Counted from the stretch's first letter, positions 54,505-63,990 are shown. The stretch is DNA of 64,000 bases from Chiayiivirga sp. (GCA_022647565.1 JALCLA010000001.1:868001-932000), one strand, 5' to 3'. The notes: generated from the sequence alone by a model not told the origin. Translations and numbers: made by a program.

Positions 54505-57402
54505 ATGAAATTTGCAGGCACCATTAAATCCTTGCTGCTGGTTGCCGTTGCGGCCCTGAGCGCCTGCGGCGGGGGCGGCGGTGGGGGCGACACGACCTTC
54601 GGACCTCCCGGGGTCACCCTGACCGCATCCACGACAGCACTGTCGGTGAACACGCGCAGCGCAGTCGCGATTACCGTCCGGATGACCCAATCCAATGGCA
54701 CACCCGTCGCCAATGGAACGGTCATCAACGGTGTCGTCAATTCTGTCGGGCTGGGCAACTTGTCGGCAGTCGGCTCGGGCGCCAACGGATTGACCGCGCA
54801 GGCCCCCACGGCCGGCGGCGCAGTCACCTTCCTGTTCCAGAGCGCCGGCGCCGCTGCGGCGGGCAACATCACCTTCTCCGGCCAGGATCCTCTGACGCCT
54901 GGCCGTACGCTCAGCGTCATCGTCAACGTCACGGTTTCGGCAGGTGCGGGCAGCGATCCGCGCATTTCCTTCCAGCCCGAAAAGACCCAGATCAACATCA
55001 ATCCGCGTGATGTGCCGTTCTTCGTCGGCTCGCCCTACATTTCGGAAGTGCTGATCAACGTCCGTTCGGCCAGTGGCCAGCCGCTCAACGACACCAACAG
55101 CGGACCGCAGACGGTTCAGCTCTCGATCGATCCAGCTGAATTGGGATCGGTTTCGCCCCTGGATGATCCCGCCACTCCCGATGTGGATGAGCGCTCCACA
55201 CGTTTTGCCTCGATCTTCTCGGGCCCGACCTCGGGCACGGTGCGGGCCTTTGTCTGGTCGAAGGCGCAGCCGGGCACCGTCAACCTGCGTGCCTCGTTCA
55301 CCGATCCGGACACCGGGCAGCGCGTGGAGGGCGTCCAGCCGATCCAGATTGTCAGCGCCGTCCCGCCTGGCGCGGCCAGCGTCACGATCTCGCCGCCGCA
55401 GAGCCCGGTCTATGTGCGTGATTCGGGCGGAACCAACTTCGGCCAACTGGCCATTTCGGTGCTTGATGGCAACGAAGCGCCGGTGCCGAACCCGGTAGCG
55501 GGCAGCGGGGCGTTCAACAACCTGCGCCTCGAGATACTTCAGGCCACCGGTCAGGGCGATGCGCTGCTGTCGGCCACCAACGCCGCCGGGCAGTCGCAGG
55601 AAGGTGCAATCGTGTCGACGCGCACCATTGATGGCTTGGCCACGGTCGCGGTCAGAGCCGGCACGCGTACCGGCACCTATACAGTGCGGGCCACCACGGA
55701 CCGTGCAGACAACAACGTGGACAATGGCATTTCCGATCCCGTCGTGGGCGACCGCGGAGTCGCAATTTCCGACGGCCGCCTGTTCAATGTCGAAATCACC
55801 TCGCCGATCGAGAATGCGCTGTCGATCAACCCGGTAAGCCCGGACGCACAACCGGGCGAGACGCCGGCCTCGCCTGATGGCAGCTACAGTCTGACTGTTG
55901 CCGCGATCGCAACCGACCGCCTCGGAAACCCGGTCATTCCTGGCACCGTCATCAAGTTCGGTCTGATCGACGACCCGCAGGAGACGGGCGCGGGCGACTT
56001 CTTCCTGTCCGGCACCGATGGTGATCCGCAGGAATCGGGCACGCTATTCACCGCGGCGGGCGGCCAGTTCCGTACTGCCGGCGGCGGGGCAGGTCCGGGT
56101 GACGCAGTCGCCATCTTCGGCAAGGCAGTCCCGGGCAATCGGGACCTGGAAGGCGCGCGGGTGGTGTCTTCGGTCAACAGCGCCACCAGCCTGACCGTGC
56201 AACGCCGCTTCAACCGCAACGACGACACGGGCGCGACAGTCGACTATCGTGGCGCGTTGCCCTATGTCATCGGTCGTGCAGTTTCGGGGAACATCGTGGC
56301 GCAAGGCGAGACGAACGTGCTCGGCGTAGCCCGCACCATCATGACTTATCCGGTTTCGCGGCTGGGTCGCCGTGTCGTGGTATGGGCCCAGGGTGAGGGC
56401 GATATCGTCAACGGCTCGGCCGAGACGGTGTCAGACGTAGACGTGCTGGCTTTTGCGGGCGTCTCGCCGGTCACCGTGATCGCAAACCCGAGTTCGATCA
56501 TCGGCAATGCAACCTCGCCGGTGGAAGTGTGCGTGGTGGATGCGCTGGGCAGCCCCTTGCAGGGCGTGACAATCAACTTCTCCTTCACCGGGCTCTCGGG
56601 TACCGGCTCCGTCGACGGCACGCCCGGCGCCGGCCAACTGGGGACACCCACTGGCGCCAACGGTTGCACGACTGCCAGCGTGACCACCTCCGGCGTCACC
56701 GGCAGCGGTGCCACCGTGGTGTTCTCGGTGGGTGAGGCGAGCGACGATGTCTCGATCGAAGTGGGTACCTTGGTACTTCAGGCACGGCCTTCGGTCATCA
56801 CCACGGGCAGCCAGTTGGTGACCCTGACCCTGCTCAACGGCAGCGGCACGCCGCAGCAAGGCGTGTTGATCACGGGCACCTGCACCGCCGGCGCCGGCGC
56901 GGTCATCGCACTCTCCAATGGTCCGGGAACGACCGATGCAAGCGGTCGGACCACGGTGCAGGTGACGACGACTCTGGACGCGGCCACGATCTGCCAAGGC
57001 GGCGGCGGCTCCTGTACCTTCGAAACCGCAGACGGCACCGCCTCGACTGACGTCGACATCGTGTTGACGCCAGAAAGCTTCAGCCCGCAACCCGAGTGTG
57101 CGCCGGCAGTGACGTTCGGGGTGACGCTCCGCCTGGTTGATGGGGCCAGCACGACGAATGGATTTGCCGTGTCGAGTCAGCCTGACCTGTTCACGGTGTC
57201 GGTCGCCGAGGGCAGCACCCAGACGCAGACCGTCAATGTCGCCGAAGGAACGGATCTGGTCTTCACGACGCTTCCGGCGGGTGCCGGCCCTGCCGTGAAC
57301 TGGACGGGCTCTTGCGTGCCTGCCGGTGGCACCAACCCTGCCCAGACCGCTCGGATAGCCCTGGTGAACGCGGCTTCGACGTGTACCGCCACCGCGCCCT
57401 GA
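54505..57402 (+). CDS. Large Ig-like (Big_1-type) repeat lipoprotein
   Basis: The 965-residue protein has a lipoprotein signal, LLLVAVAALSACGGGGGGGD, with lipidated Cys followed by a glycine linker, then several bacterial Ig-like beta domains. Repeating phrases such as VTLTASTTALSVNTRSAVAI, VTVIANPSSIIGNATSPVEV and LVTLTLLNGSGTPQQGVLIT mark Big_1/invasin-like modules, roughly five to seven of them. The C-terminus holds a small Cys-containing domain (VNWTGSCVPAGGTNPAQTAR, ASTCTATAP). It is probably a surface-exposed or periplasmic outer-membrane lipoprotein with an adhesive or structural role. It follows pilQ by 75 bases on the same strand and ends at a strong terminator, so it may be the last gene of the pilus operon, which is not a standard position for such a gene. 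Confidence 0.8.
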   Translation: MKFAGTIKSLLLVAVAALSACGGGGGGGDTTFGPPGVTLTASTTALSVNTRSAVAITVRMTQSNGTPVANGTVINGVVNSVGLGNLSAVGSGANGLTAQAPTAGGAVTFLFQSAGAAAAGNITFSGQDPLTPGRTLSVIVNVTVSAGAGSDPRISFQPEKTQININPRDVPFFVGSPYISEVLINVRSASGQPLNDTNSGPQTVQLSIDPAELGSVSPLDDPATPDVDERSTRFASIFSGPTSGTVRAFVWSKAQPGTVNLRASFTDPDTGQRVEGVQPIQIVSAVPPGAASVTISPPQSPVYVRDSGGTNFGQLAISVLDGNEAPVPNPVAGSGAFNNLRLEILQATGQGDALLSATNAAGQSQEGAIVSTRTIDGLATVAVRAGTRTGTYTVRATTDRADNNVDNGISDPVVGDRGVAISDGRLFNVEITSPIENALSINPVSPDAQPGETPASPDGSYSLTVAAIATDRLGNPVIPGTVIKFGLIDDPQETGAGDFFLSGTDGDPQESGTLFTAAGGQFRTAGGGAGPGDAVAIFGKAVPGNRDLEGARVVSSVNSATSLTVQRRFNRNDDTGATVDYRGALPYVIGRAVSGNIVAQGETNVLGVARTIMTYPVSRLGRRVVVWAQGEGDIVNGSAETVSDVDVLAFAGVSPVTVIANPSSIIGNATSPVEVCVVDALGSPLQGVTINFSFTGLSGTGSVDGTPGAGQLGTPTGANGCTTASVTTSGVTGSGATVVFSVGEASDDVSIEVGTLVLQARPSVITTGSQLVTLTLLNGSGTPQQGVLITGTCTAGAGAVIALSNGPGTTDASGRTTVQVTTTLDAATICQGGGGSCTFETADGTASTDVDIVLTPESFSPQPECAPAVTFGVTLRLVDGASTTNGFAVSSQPDLFTVSVAEGSTQTQTVNVAEGTDLVFTTLPAGAGPAVNWTGSCVPAGGTNPAQTARIALVNAASTCTATAP

Positions 57403-57424
57403 TCGAGTCCAACCAGTAGATTGG

Positions 57425-57454
57425 GAGAAAGGGCCGCTCTTGCGGCCCTTTCTC
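57425..57454. terminator. Intrinsic terminator after the Ig-like lipoprotein gene
   Basis: A perfect 13-bp stem, GAGAAAGGGCCGC and GCGGCCCTTTCTC, with a TCTT loop. The T-rich half of the 3' arm supplies the U stretch. Confidence 0.85.
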
Positions 57455-57504
57455 GTTCGGAGACAACGTCAGGCTGACGATCAGCCGAGGATGGAGGCGA
57501 CAAC

Positions 57505-58653
57505 GTGAGCACGAAGATCGCGCTCCCATCGAACCAGATCCTGTTCCGCGAAGGCGACGCGCCCAGCTCCGCCTTCCTGATCGAATCCGGCGAAGTCGAA
57601 ATCAGCACGTGGCGCGACGGCAAGTTCACCAAGCTCGCGCACCTCGGACCAGGTGACCTGCTGGGGGAAATGGCGGTCATCGACGACTCGCCGCGCACGG
57701 CCACGGCAACTGCCATTTCCGACTGCGCCCTCATACCCATCGACAAGGCCCAGATCGCGGAGCGGCTTGAACAGGCTGATCCCATCATCCGCGCCCTGCT
57801 CGAAGGCCAGCTCAAGCGCTACCGCGGGGCGCTTGCGGCGATGTCCGGACAGGTGCCGGTAGCGGACGAGCCGCCGGACGCGATCGAAGTGATCGGAGTC
57901 GGCAAGATCCGGCTGGAAACACAATTGCGCGATGCGCTAGGCACCAGCGGGCTTGACCTTCGGCTGCAGCCGTTGCTCGATGTGACCACGGGCAAAATCG
58001 GCGGCTACGAGGCCCTGGTGCGCTGGAATCATCCGGAGCGCGGGCAGATCTCGCCGGCAGAGTTCATCGCGCTGGCGGAGGAGACCTCGCTGATCGTGCC
58101 GGTCGGCGAATACGTGCTCGATGCCGCAATCCAGGCGCTCACCGCCATGCGGGAACACGGCGCCGAGCCGATGCCCTTCATTGCAATCAATGTGTCGGCA
58201 AAGCAGTTGGCTGAAGCCGGCCTGATCGAGCGTATCCTCGAGCGTACCCGGGCCGCGCGCCTTCCATCCACGTGCGTGCAAGTGGAGATTACCGAGAGCC
58301 AGGCACTGGACTACAAGCTGGTGGCTGAGGTCATCCGGCACTGCCACCGAGAAGGAATTCAGGTGGCGCTCGATGATTTCGGCACCGGATTCTCCAATCT
58401 CGGCCACTTGCACGAACTCCCCTTCGACAAGGTCAAGGTCGACCAGGCATTTGCCCGCAACATGGTCAGGGATGCTCGATCCATGGTGCTGGTGGAGTCC
58501 ATCGTGCGCATGATCCACGGACTCGGGGCCAGTGCCGTGGTCGAGGGTATCGAGACCCAGGAGCAACTGGCGGTGCTGCAACGCCTGGGCTGCCGCTACG
58601 CACAGGGCTACCTCATCGGCAAGCCCCAACCTCTGGCGGATGTGCTGGTCTAG
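57505..58653 (+). CDS. Cyclic-nucleotide-binding domain fused to EAL phosphodiesterase
   Basis: The 382-residue soluble protein has an N-terminal cNMP-binding fold (ILFREGDAPSSAFLIESGEV, LGPGDLLGEMAVIDDSPRTA with the phosphate-binding cassette) at residues about 8-120, and an EAL domain at about 135-378. EAL motifs look complete: YEALVRWNHPERG, FIAINVSAKQL, VEITES, ALDDFGTGFSNL, DKVKVDQAF and VVEGIETQEQL, so it should hydrolyse cyclic di-GMP. Binding of cAMP or another nucleotide could control activity. Its place beside the pilus operon fits cyclic di-GMP control of pilus-based motility, but that link is inferred. The start is the GTG at 57505. Confidence 0.87.
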   Translation: MSTKIALPSNQILFREGDAPSSAFLIESGEVEISTWRDGKFTKLAHLGPGDLLGEMAVIDDSPRTATATAISDCALIPIDKAQIAERLEQADPIIRALLEGQLKRYRGALAAMSGQVPVADEPPDAIEVIGVGKIRLETQLRDALGTSGLDLRLQPLLDVTTGKIGGYEALVRWNHPERGQISPAEFIALAEETSLIVPVGEYVLDAAIQALTAMREHGAEPMPFIAINVSAKQLAEAGLIERILERTRAARLPSTCVQVEITESQALDYKLVAEVIRHCHREGIQVALDDFGTGFSNLGHLHELPFDKVKVDQAFARNMVRDARSMVLVESIVRMIHGLGASAVVEGIETQEQLAVLQRLGCRYAQGYLIGKPQPLADVLV

Positions 58654-58775
58654 ACGGCCGCGTACCCTGCGCCGCTGAACCTTCGGCCGCCCACCGGGTC
58701 GAAGGCAGCCTCGGCCGTTCGGCAACTCACGCCACGGCTCCCTTGGGCGGCGGCCAACCCACGAACTCAGGATTC

Positions 58776-59777
58776 ATGATGGACGGACACCTCGACACCC
58801 GCCCGACGGCATCGCTGCAAGCGGCCTTCAGTCACCTGCGCGACGAACTGGCCGGGTGCGTCGTGGGACAACCTGCGCTGGTCGAGCGACTCCTGATCGC
58901 CCTGCTTGCCGATGGTCATCTCCTGGTTGAAGGAGCGCCGGGGCTTGCCAAGACCACCGCCATCAAGGAATTGGCGGCGCGCATCGAGGGCGACTTCCAC
59001 CGCATCCAGTTCACGCCCGACCTGCTGCCGGCCGACCTTACCGGCACCGAGATCTACCGTCCGCAGGAGGCACGCTTCGAGTTCCAGCCGGGCCCGCTGT
59101 TCCATAACCTGCTGTTGGCCGACGAAGTGAACCGGGCACCCGCGAAAGTGCAATCGGCCTTGCTTGAAGCCATGGGCGAGCGCCAGATCACGGTGGGCCG
59201 GGTCACTTACCCGCTGCCGCGGCTGTTCCTGGTGATGGCAACGCAGAACCCGATCGAGCAGGAAGGCACCTACCCGCTACCCGAAGCCCAGCTTGACCGC
59301 TTCCTGATGCACGTACGCATCGGTTACCCGGAAGCCGGCGCCGAGAGCGAAATCCTGCGACTGGCGCGGGCACGGTCGCGTGCCGAAATGGTGGCGCCGT
59401 CGGCTCCCGCCAAGATCCTCAACGCCGAGGAGATCTTTGCGGCGCGTGCCGCCATCCTCGACCTCCATCTCGCGCCCAACCTCGAGCGCTACCTGATCGA
59501 ACTCGTGCTGGCCACGCGCGATGCGTCCGGCTACGGCGACGACCTCAAGCGCTGCATTGCCTTCGGCGCCAGCCCGCGCGGCACCATCGCGCTGGAGCGC
59601 TGCGCACGCGCCCATGCCTGGCTGGCCGGACGCGACTACGTCGCGCCACAGGACATCCACGCCGTGGCTACGGAGGTGTTGCGGCATCGCGTGCTGCTTT
59701 CATTCGAAGCCGAGGCCGAAGGCACGGACAGCGACGCGATCATTCGCCGCTTGCTCGAACGCGTGCCCTTGCCCTGA
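58776..59777 (+). CDS. MoxR-family AAA+ ATPase
   Basis: The 333-residue protein is a chaperone-like AAA+ ATPase that works with VWA-domain proteins. Seen are Walker A HLLVEGAPGLAKTTAIKELA, ADLTGTEIYRPQEARFEFQP, Walker B NLLLADEVNRAPAKVQSALL, LFLVMATQNPIEQEGTYPLP and the lid domain GASPRGTIALERCARAHAWL. The start is a double ATG (58776/58779). It is the first gene of a tightly overlapped cluster with DUF58, DUF4381 and two VWA proteins, the Bat/aerotolerance-type arrangement linked to envelope stress. Confidence 0.9.
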   Translation: MMDGHLDTRPTASLQAAFSHLRDELAGCVVGQPALVERLLIALLADGHLLVEGAPGLAKTTAIKELAARIEGDFHRIQFTPDLLPADLTGTEIYRPQEARFEFQPGPLFHNLLLADEVNRAPAKVQSALLEAMGERQITVGRVTYPLPRLFLVMATQNPIEQEGTYPLPEAQLDRFLMHVRIGYPEAGAESEILRLARARSRAEMVAPSAPAKILNAEEIFAARAAILDLHLAPNLERYLIELVLATRDASGYGDDLKRCIAFGASPRGTIALERCARAHAWLAGRDYVAPQDIHAVATEVLRHRVLLSFEAEAEGTDSDAIIRRLLERVPLP

Positions 59778-60715
59778 TGTCGGCGCCCACCTCGTTGCAC
59801 GGCATCGTCGCCGAACTGCCCGAATTGGTCGCGTTGCGGTTGCGCGCCGCCCAGCTGGGACGGGTCGAGAGGCAGCGCAGCGCTGACCAGCTCAGCGGGC
59901 CGCAGGCGTCGCCGTTCCGCGGGCGCGGCATGGAGTATGCCGAGTCGCGTCCCTATGCCGCCGGCGACGATGTGCGCCACATCGACTGGCGGGTCACGGC
60001 CCGCACCGGCCGCACCCACACCAAGCTGTTCCAGCCCGAACGCGAGCGCATCACCGCGGTGGTCTACGACGCCGCACCGAGCATGGCCTTCGGAACGCGG
60101 ACTTGCTTCAAGTCGGTACAGGCCGCGCGCATCGGTGCCTTGATGGCCTGGGCCGCATTGGCCGAAGGAGACCGTCTTGCCGCCTCCGCCTGCGGGCGCG
60201 CGTGCGAGGTCGTGGCCCCCATGGGCGCGCGCCGCGGTGTGTTGCGCACGCTGGATGCCCTTGTTCGCTGGCAACGCAGTGCGACGGCGGCGGCGTCTCC
60301 GGCCAGCCTGGCTGAAGCCCTCGATGCGCTTCAGCGCCGACTTCGACCCGGTAGCCATGTGCTGCTCCTGCTCGATCCACGCAGCCTCGATATCGCGGCC
60401 GAACGCAGCCTCGTTCGCTTGCGCGCGCACCACGACCTCGCGGCCTGCGTCCTGGCCGACCCGATCGAGGTGACACCGCCGAAGCCGGCGCGCTACCGCA
60501 TTGCTGGCCTCGGCGGCCAGCGCAGCACCTTGCAATTGGACGATGGCGTGGCGCGCGTGGCATGGACCGGGCACTTCCGGCAGCAACATGACGATGTGAT
60601 CGGGCGCTTGCGCCGCGCCGGCGCGCGCGCGCGCCTGACGCTGACACACGAAGACCCGGTACACGCCCTGCGCGACCTGCTGAATGGCGCGCCGCAACGC
60701 AGTGATCCGGCATGA
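59777..60715 (+). CDS. DUF58 domain protein
   Basis: The 312-residue protein carries the DUF58 signature RGMEYAESRPYAAGDDVRHI followed by DWRVTARTGRTHTKLFQPER and the VWA-like segment VVYDAAPSMAFGTR, in which the MIDAS-like D-x-S pattern is altered (DAAPS). DUF58 proteins are regular partners of MoxR ATPases, and their function is unknown. There are no obvious membrane helices. Start and stop overlap both neighbours (ATGA), so all cluster members are translated from one message. Confidence 0.87.
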   Translation: MSAPTSLHGIVAELPELVALRLRAAQLGRVERQRSADQLSGPQASPFRGRGMEYAESRPYAAGDDVRHIDWRVTARTGRTHTKLFQPERERITAVVYDAAPSMAFGTRTCFKSVQAARIGALMAWAALAEGDRLAASACGRACEVVAPMGARRGVLRTLDALVRWQRSATAAASPASLAEALDALQRRLRPGSHVLLLLDPRSLDIAAERSLVRLRAHHDLAACVLADPIEVTPPKPARYRIAGLGGQRSTLQLDDGVARVAWTGHFRQQHDDVIGRLRRAGARARLTLTHEDPVHALRDLLNGAPQRSDPA

Positions 60716-61179
60716 CGACTCCCGCCGGCCCGGTCCTGCGTGACATCCATCTGCCGCCAGAACCTTCCTGGTGGCCGCCGGCACCAGGTTGGTGGATCCT
60801 GTTCGTGCTGGCGATGGGCGTGCTGCTTTGGCTGGCAGCATGGCTGTGGCGTCGCCAGCGCGTACTGCGCGCGCGACGGGTACTGCAGCGCGAATTCCAG
60901 CGTGCGGCCGCCTTGCAAGCCGCGGAGCAAGTCGCGGCCCTGTCCGAACTCCTGCGTCGCGCGGCGCTGCGCCATGCGCCAGCCTCGGCCAGCTTGCGTG
61001 GCGAAGACTGGCTCGCCTTTCTTGACGGCGACGATGCGGACCAGCCCTTCCGTCGCGGTGCAGGGCGACTGCTGCTCGACGGCCCGTTTCGCGCACAGGT
61101 CGATGCCACCGAAGCCACCGTCCTGGCCGAACTGGTGCGAATGCGCCTGGACCGATTCGTGACCTCCGCGCATGTTTGA
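60712..61179 (+). CDS. DUF4381 membrane protein
   Basis: This 155-residue protein has the typical start LRDIHLPPEPSWWPPAPGWW, a single membrane helix (WILFVLAMGVLLWLAAWLWR), and a cytoplasmic helical region (VAALSELLRRAALRHAPASA, LRGEDWLAFLDGDDADQPFR). DUF4381 proteins occur only in MoxR/Bat clusters. The gene overlaps the DUF58 stop by ATGA and the BatA start by 8 bases. Confidence 0.85.
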   Translation: MTTPAGPVLRDIHLPPEPSWWPPAPGWWILFVLAMGVLLWLAAWLWRRQRVLRARRVLQREFQRAAALQAAEQVAALSELLRRAALRHAPASASLRGEDWLAFLDGDDADQPFRRGAGRLLLDGPFRAQVDATEATVLAELVRMRLDRFVTSAHV

Positions 61180-62185
61180 ATTGCTCTGGCCCCTGGTGTT
61201 GCTGAGCCTGCCGTTGCCCTTGCTGGTGCGGCGGCTCTTGCCGCCGGCCGCGGAAGGCAACGGGGCCGCGTTGCGCGTGCCGTTCTTCGGTGAACTCGAA
61301 ACCCTGGCCGGCGTGGGCGTGGCGCGCGGGTCGAGCCGTTCCGCGTGGGCGTGGCTGGCGTGGGCGCTGCTGTGCCTGGCGGCCGCGCGTCCGCAGTGGG
61401 TGGGCGAAGCGCAGTCGCTGCCGATGAGTGGGCGCGACCTCATGCTGGCCGTGGATGTCTCCGGAAGCATGGCGGCCGAGGACATGGAGATCGGCGGGCG
61501 CAACGTGGATCGTCTGGCCGCGGTGAAGGTGGTGCTCGGCGATTTCCTCCAGCGTCGCATCGGTGATCGGGTTGGCCTCGTGCTCTTCGGCCAGTTCGCC
61601 TACCAGATGACGCCACTGACCTTTGATCGAAACAGCGTGCGCTACCAGCTGGAAACCAGCGCGATCGGGTTGGCCGGGCGCGAAACCGCGATCGGCGATG
61701 CCATCGGCCTGGCAGTGAAGCGCCTGCGCCAGCGTCCTTCCGATCAGCGCGTCCTGATCCTGCTCACCGACGGCGTCAACACGGCGGGCCAGTTGCCGCC
61801 GCTGAAGGCAGCCGAAATTGCGCAAGCCGAGAAGGTGCGGGTCTACACGGTGGCCATCGGGGGTGAAGGCGGGCAGATGCGGGTGTTCGGCATGCCGATC
61901 GCCACACCAGGGGCGGAGATCGACGAAGCCACCCTGGAGCAGATCGCGAAGCTCACCGGAGGTCAGTTCTTCCGTGCCCGGGATACAGCGGAGCTTGCAG
62001 GCATCTACGCCGAGCTGGATCGACTCGAACCCGCGGAAGCCGAGGGCGAGAGCCTGCGGCCGCGCAGCGAATTGTTCCCTTATCCCCTGCTCGCGGCACT
62101 GCTGCTGGCGGCCTTGCCACTCTTGCGGGGACTTCCGCGCCATTCCCGTGGCTTCGGGGCCGATGCTGCCGGTGAGCGCGCATGA
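61172..62185 (+). CDS. batA: VWA-domain membrane protein, BatA-like
   Basis: The 337-residue protein has an N-terminal helix (LLWPLVLLSLPLPLLVRRLL), a second one near residue 60 (AWAWLAWALLCLAAARPQWV), a VWA domain with an intact MIDAS motif (LMLAVDVSGSMAAEDMEIGG, then VLILLTDGVNTAG), and a C-terminal helix (LLAALLLAALPLLRGLPR). VWA domains bind metal and protein partners. In Bat systems BatA is thought to form a complex with BatB and the MoxR ATPase; its precise role is unsettled. Confidence 0.87.
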   Translation: MFELLWPLVLLSLPLPLLVRRLLPPAAEGNGAALRVPFFGELETLAGVGVARGSSRSAWAWLAWALLCLAAARPQWVGEAQSLPMSGRDLMLAVDVSGSMAAEDMEIGGRNVDRLAAVKVVLGDFLQRRIGDRVGLVLFGQFAYQMTPLTFDRNSVRYQLETSAIGLAGRETAIGDAIGLAVKRLRQRPSDQRVLILLTDGVNTAGQLPPLKAAEIAQAEKVRVYTVAIGGEGGQMRVFGMPIATPGAEIDEATLEQIAKLTGGQFFRARDTAELAGIYAELDRLEPAEAEGESLRPRSELFPYPLLAALLLAALPLLRGLPRHSRGFGADAAGERA

Positions 62186-63990
62186 CGCAGGCCCTGGCCG
62201 AATTTCATTTCCTGCGGCCGTATTGGTTGCTGGTCCTGCTCGCGCTGCCGCTGCTGGCGTGGTTGTGGCAGCGTGGGCGCGACCTTGATCAGCCCTGGCG
62301 CAATGTCTGTGACCCGCACCTCCTGGCTCAGCTGCTGCAGCCGGGGGCCGCGGCGCAGCGACGCTGGCCGATGCTGCTCGCGGGATCGGGCCTGGTGCTG
62401 GCGGTACTGGCGCTGGCAGGCCCGGCCTTCCAGCGCTTGCCACAGGCCATGTCGCGCGCCGAATCGGCGCTGATCGTGGCCGTTGATCTGTCTGATCGGA
62501 TGCGCGCCACCGACCTGAAGCCCGATCGCCTGGGCCGCGCCCGCTACAAGATCTCCGACCTGCTGCGGCAGCGAACCGAAGGCCAGACCGCCTTGCTGGC
62601 CTATTCCGGCGATGCCTTCGTGGTGGCGCCGCTGACTGACGATGCCGCCTCGCTGTCGGACCTGCTCGCCGCGCTCACACCGGAAACCTTGCCGGTGCCG
62701 GGTCAGCGCGCGGACCGCGCCATTGCACGCGGTCGAACGCTGTTGCGTGACGCCGGATTTGCGCAAGGCGACCTGCTGCTGGTCACCGATCACGTCGAGG
62801 CACGCGACGCCGATGCGGCGCAAGAGGCGGCCGCGGAAGGCTTGCGCGTATCGGTGCTGGGCGTCGGCACCGAAACCGGTGCGCCCGTGCCCTTGCCGCA
62901 AGGTGGTTTTGCCCAGGATTCGAACGGCAACGTGCTGCTGCCCCGGCTTGATGAAGCCCAGCTGCGCGATCTCGCCGCGGCCGGCGGCGGTCGCTATGCA
63001 CGCCTTGCCAGTGATGCCTCCGATCTTGCGGCCCTGGCGCTGTCCGGCGAGGGCGCGGATGGCGACCACTATCGTGCCGACGAACGCACCCGCGCCGATT
63101 ATCGGGATGAAGGTCCGTGGCTGCTGCTGCTCCTGCTGCCGCTGGCCGCACTCGCGTTCCGCCGCGGCTGGCTCGCCTGCCTGCCGCTGGCACTCTGCCT
63201 GCACGCACCGCACGCGGATGCGTTCGAGTGGTCGTCGCTGTGGCAGCGCGACGACCAGCGCGCCTATTCCGCGTTGCGGGAGCAGGATGCCACGCGCGCC
63301 CTGCAGTTGGCGCGTGATCCGGCCTTGCGAGGTAGTGCCGCGTTCCGGGCCGAGGACTACGAGCAAGCCGAGCAGGCCTATGCCCAGGCGAAGGATTCCG
63401 ATGCGCTCTACAACCGAGGCAATGCGCTGGCCAAGGCGCAACGTTACGAGGATGCGCTCAAGTCCTACGATCAGGCGCTGGCACAGGCACCCGGCATGGA
63501 AGACGCGCAGTTCAACCGCAAGGCGGTCGAGGACTGGCTTCGGCAGCAGCAGGAACAGCAGCAGGAACAGCAGCAGCAACAACAACAGCCGCAATCGGGT
63601 GAGCAGGACGATCCTCAACAGCCACCTTCGCAGGATCAGCAACAGCCTTCCTCGCAGCCGCAGGATCAATCCGAGTCGCAGCAAGGAGAGTCACGCCAAC
63701 CAGACTCGTCATCGGGTGAGGACGAGGCGCGGCAGGATCGGGCCGAGCCGGACGCAGCACAGCAGGAACAGGCGCAGCAGCAGTTCTCCGAGCAGATGGA
63801 GCAGGCGCTGAAGGAAGGCGAAAAGGACGGCGAGAAGACCGGGGCCGAGTCGATGGATCCGCGCGAAATGGAGAAGCAACAGGCGGTGGAACAGTGGCTG
63901 CGACGCGTGCCGGATGATCCGGGCGGCCTGCTGCGGCGCAAGTTCGCACTCGAATACCAGCGCCGCCGACGCGAGGGTGATGCGGAATGA
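62182..63990 (+). CDS. batB: VWA plus TPR protein, BatB/BatC-like fusion
   Basis: The 602-residue protein combines a BatB-like half (N-terminal helices, LLVLLALPLLAWLWQRGRDL; VWA domain VAVDLSDRMRATDLKPDRLG) with a BatC-like half. In the VWA the MIDAS D-x-S-x-S reads D-L-S-D-R, so its last Ser is lost and metal binding may be weak. After two more helices (LLLLLLPLAALAFRRGWLAC) come TPR units (YEQAEQAYAQAKDSDALYNR; YEDALKSYDQALAQAPGMED). A Gln-rich tail follows, with a run of Gln and mixed Q/S/P/E to about residue 545, then a conserved end, MEKQQAVEQWLRRVPDDPGG. Fusion of BatB and BatC is known in some lineages. It overlaps both neighbouring genes by ATGA. Confidence 0.86.
   Translation: MTQALAEFHFLRPYWLLVLLALPLLAWLWQRGRDLDQPWRNVCDPHLLAQLLQPGAAAQRRWPMLLAGSGLVLAVLALAGPAFQRLPQAMSRAESALIVAVDLSDRMRATDLKPDRLGRARYKISDLLRQRTEGQTALLAYSGDAFVVAPLTDDAASLSDLLAALTPETLPVPGQRADRAIARGRTLLRDAGFAQGDLLLVTDHVEARDADAAQEAAAEGLRVSVLGVGTETGAPVPLPQGGFAQDSNGNVLLPRLDEAQLRDLAAAGGGRYARLASDASDLAALALSGEGADGDHYRADERTRADYRDEGPWLLLLLLPLAALAFRRGWLACLPLALCLHAPHADAFEWSSLWQRDDQRAYSALREQDATRALQLARDPALRGSAAFRAEDYEQAEQAYAQAKDSDALYNRGNALAKAQRYEDALKSYDQALAQAPGMEDAQFNRKAVEDWLRQQQEQQQEQQQQQQQPQSGEQDDPQQPPSQDQQQPSSQPQDQSESQQGESRQPDSSSGEDEARQDRAEPDAAQQEQAQQQFSEQMEQALKEGEKDGEKTGAESMDPREMEKQQAVEQWLRRVPDDPGGLLRRKFALEYQRRRREGDAE

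Noticed and set aside
54430..55851. A 473-codon minus-strand frame opposite the Ig-like lipoprotein
   Set aside because: It is Arg/Asp-rich without a recognisable domain; the plus strand has a lipobox and Ig-like repeats.
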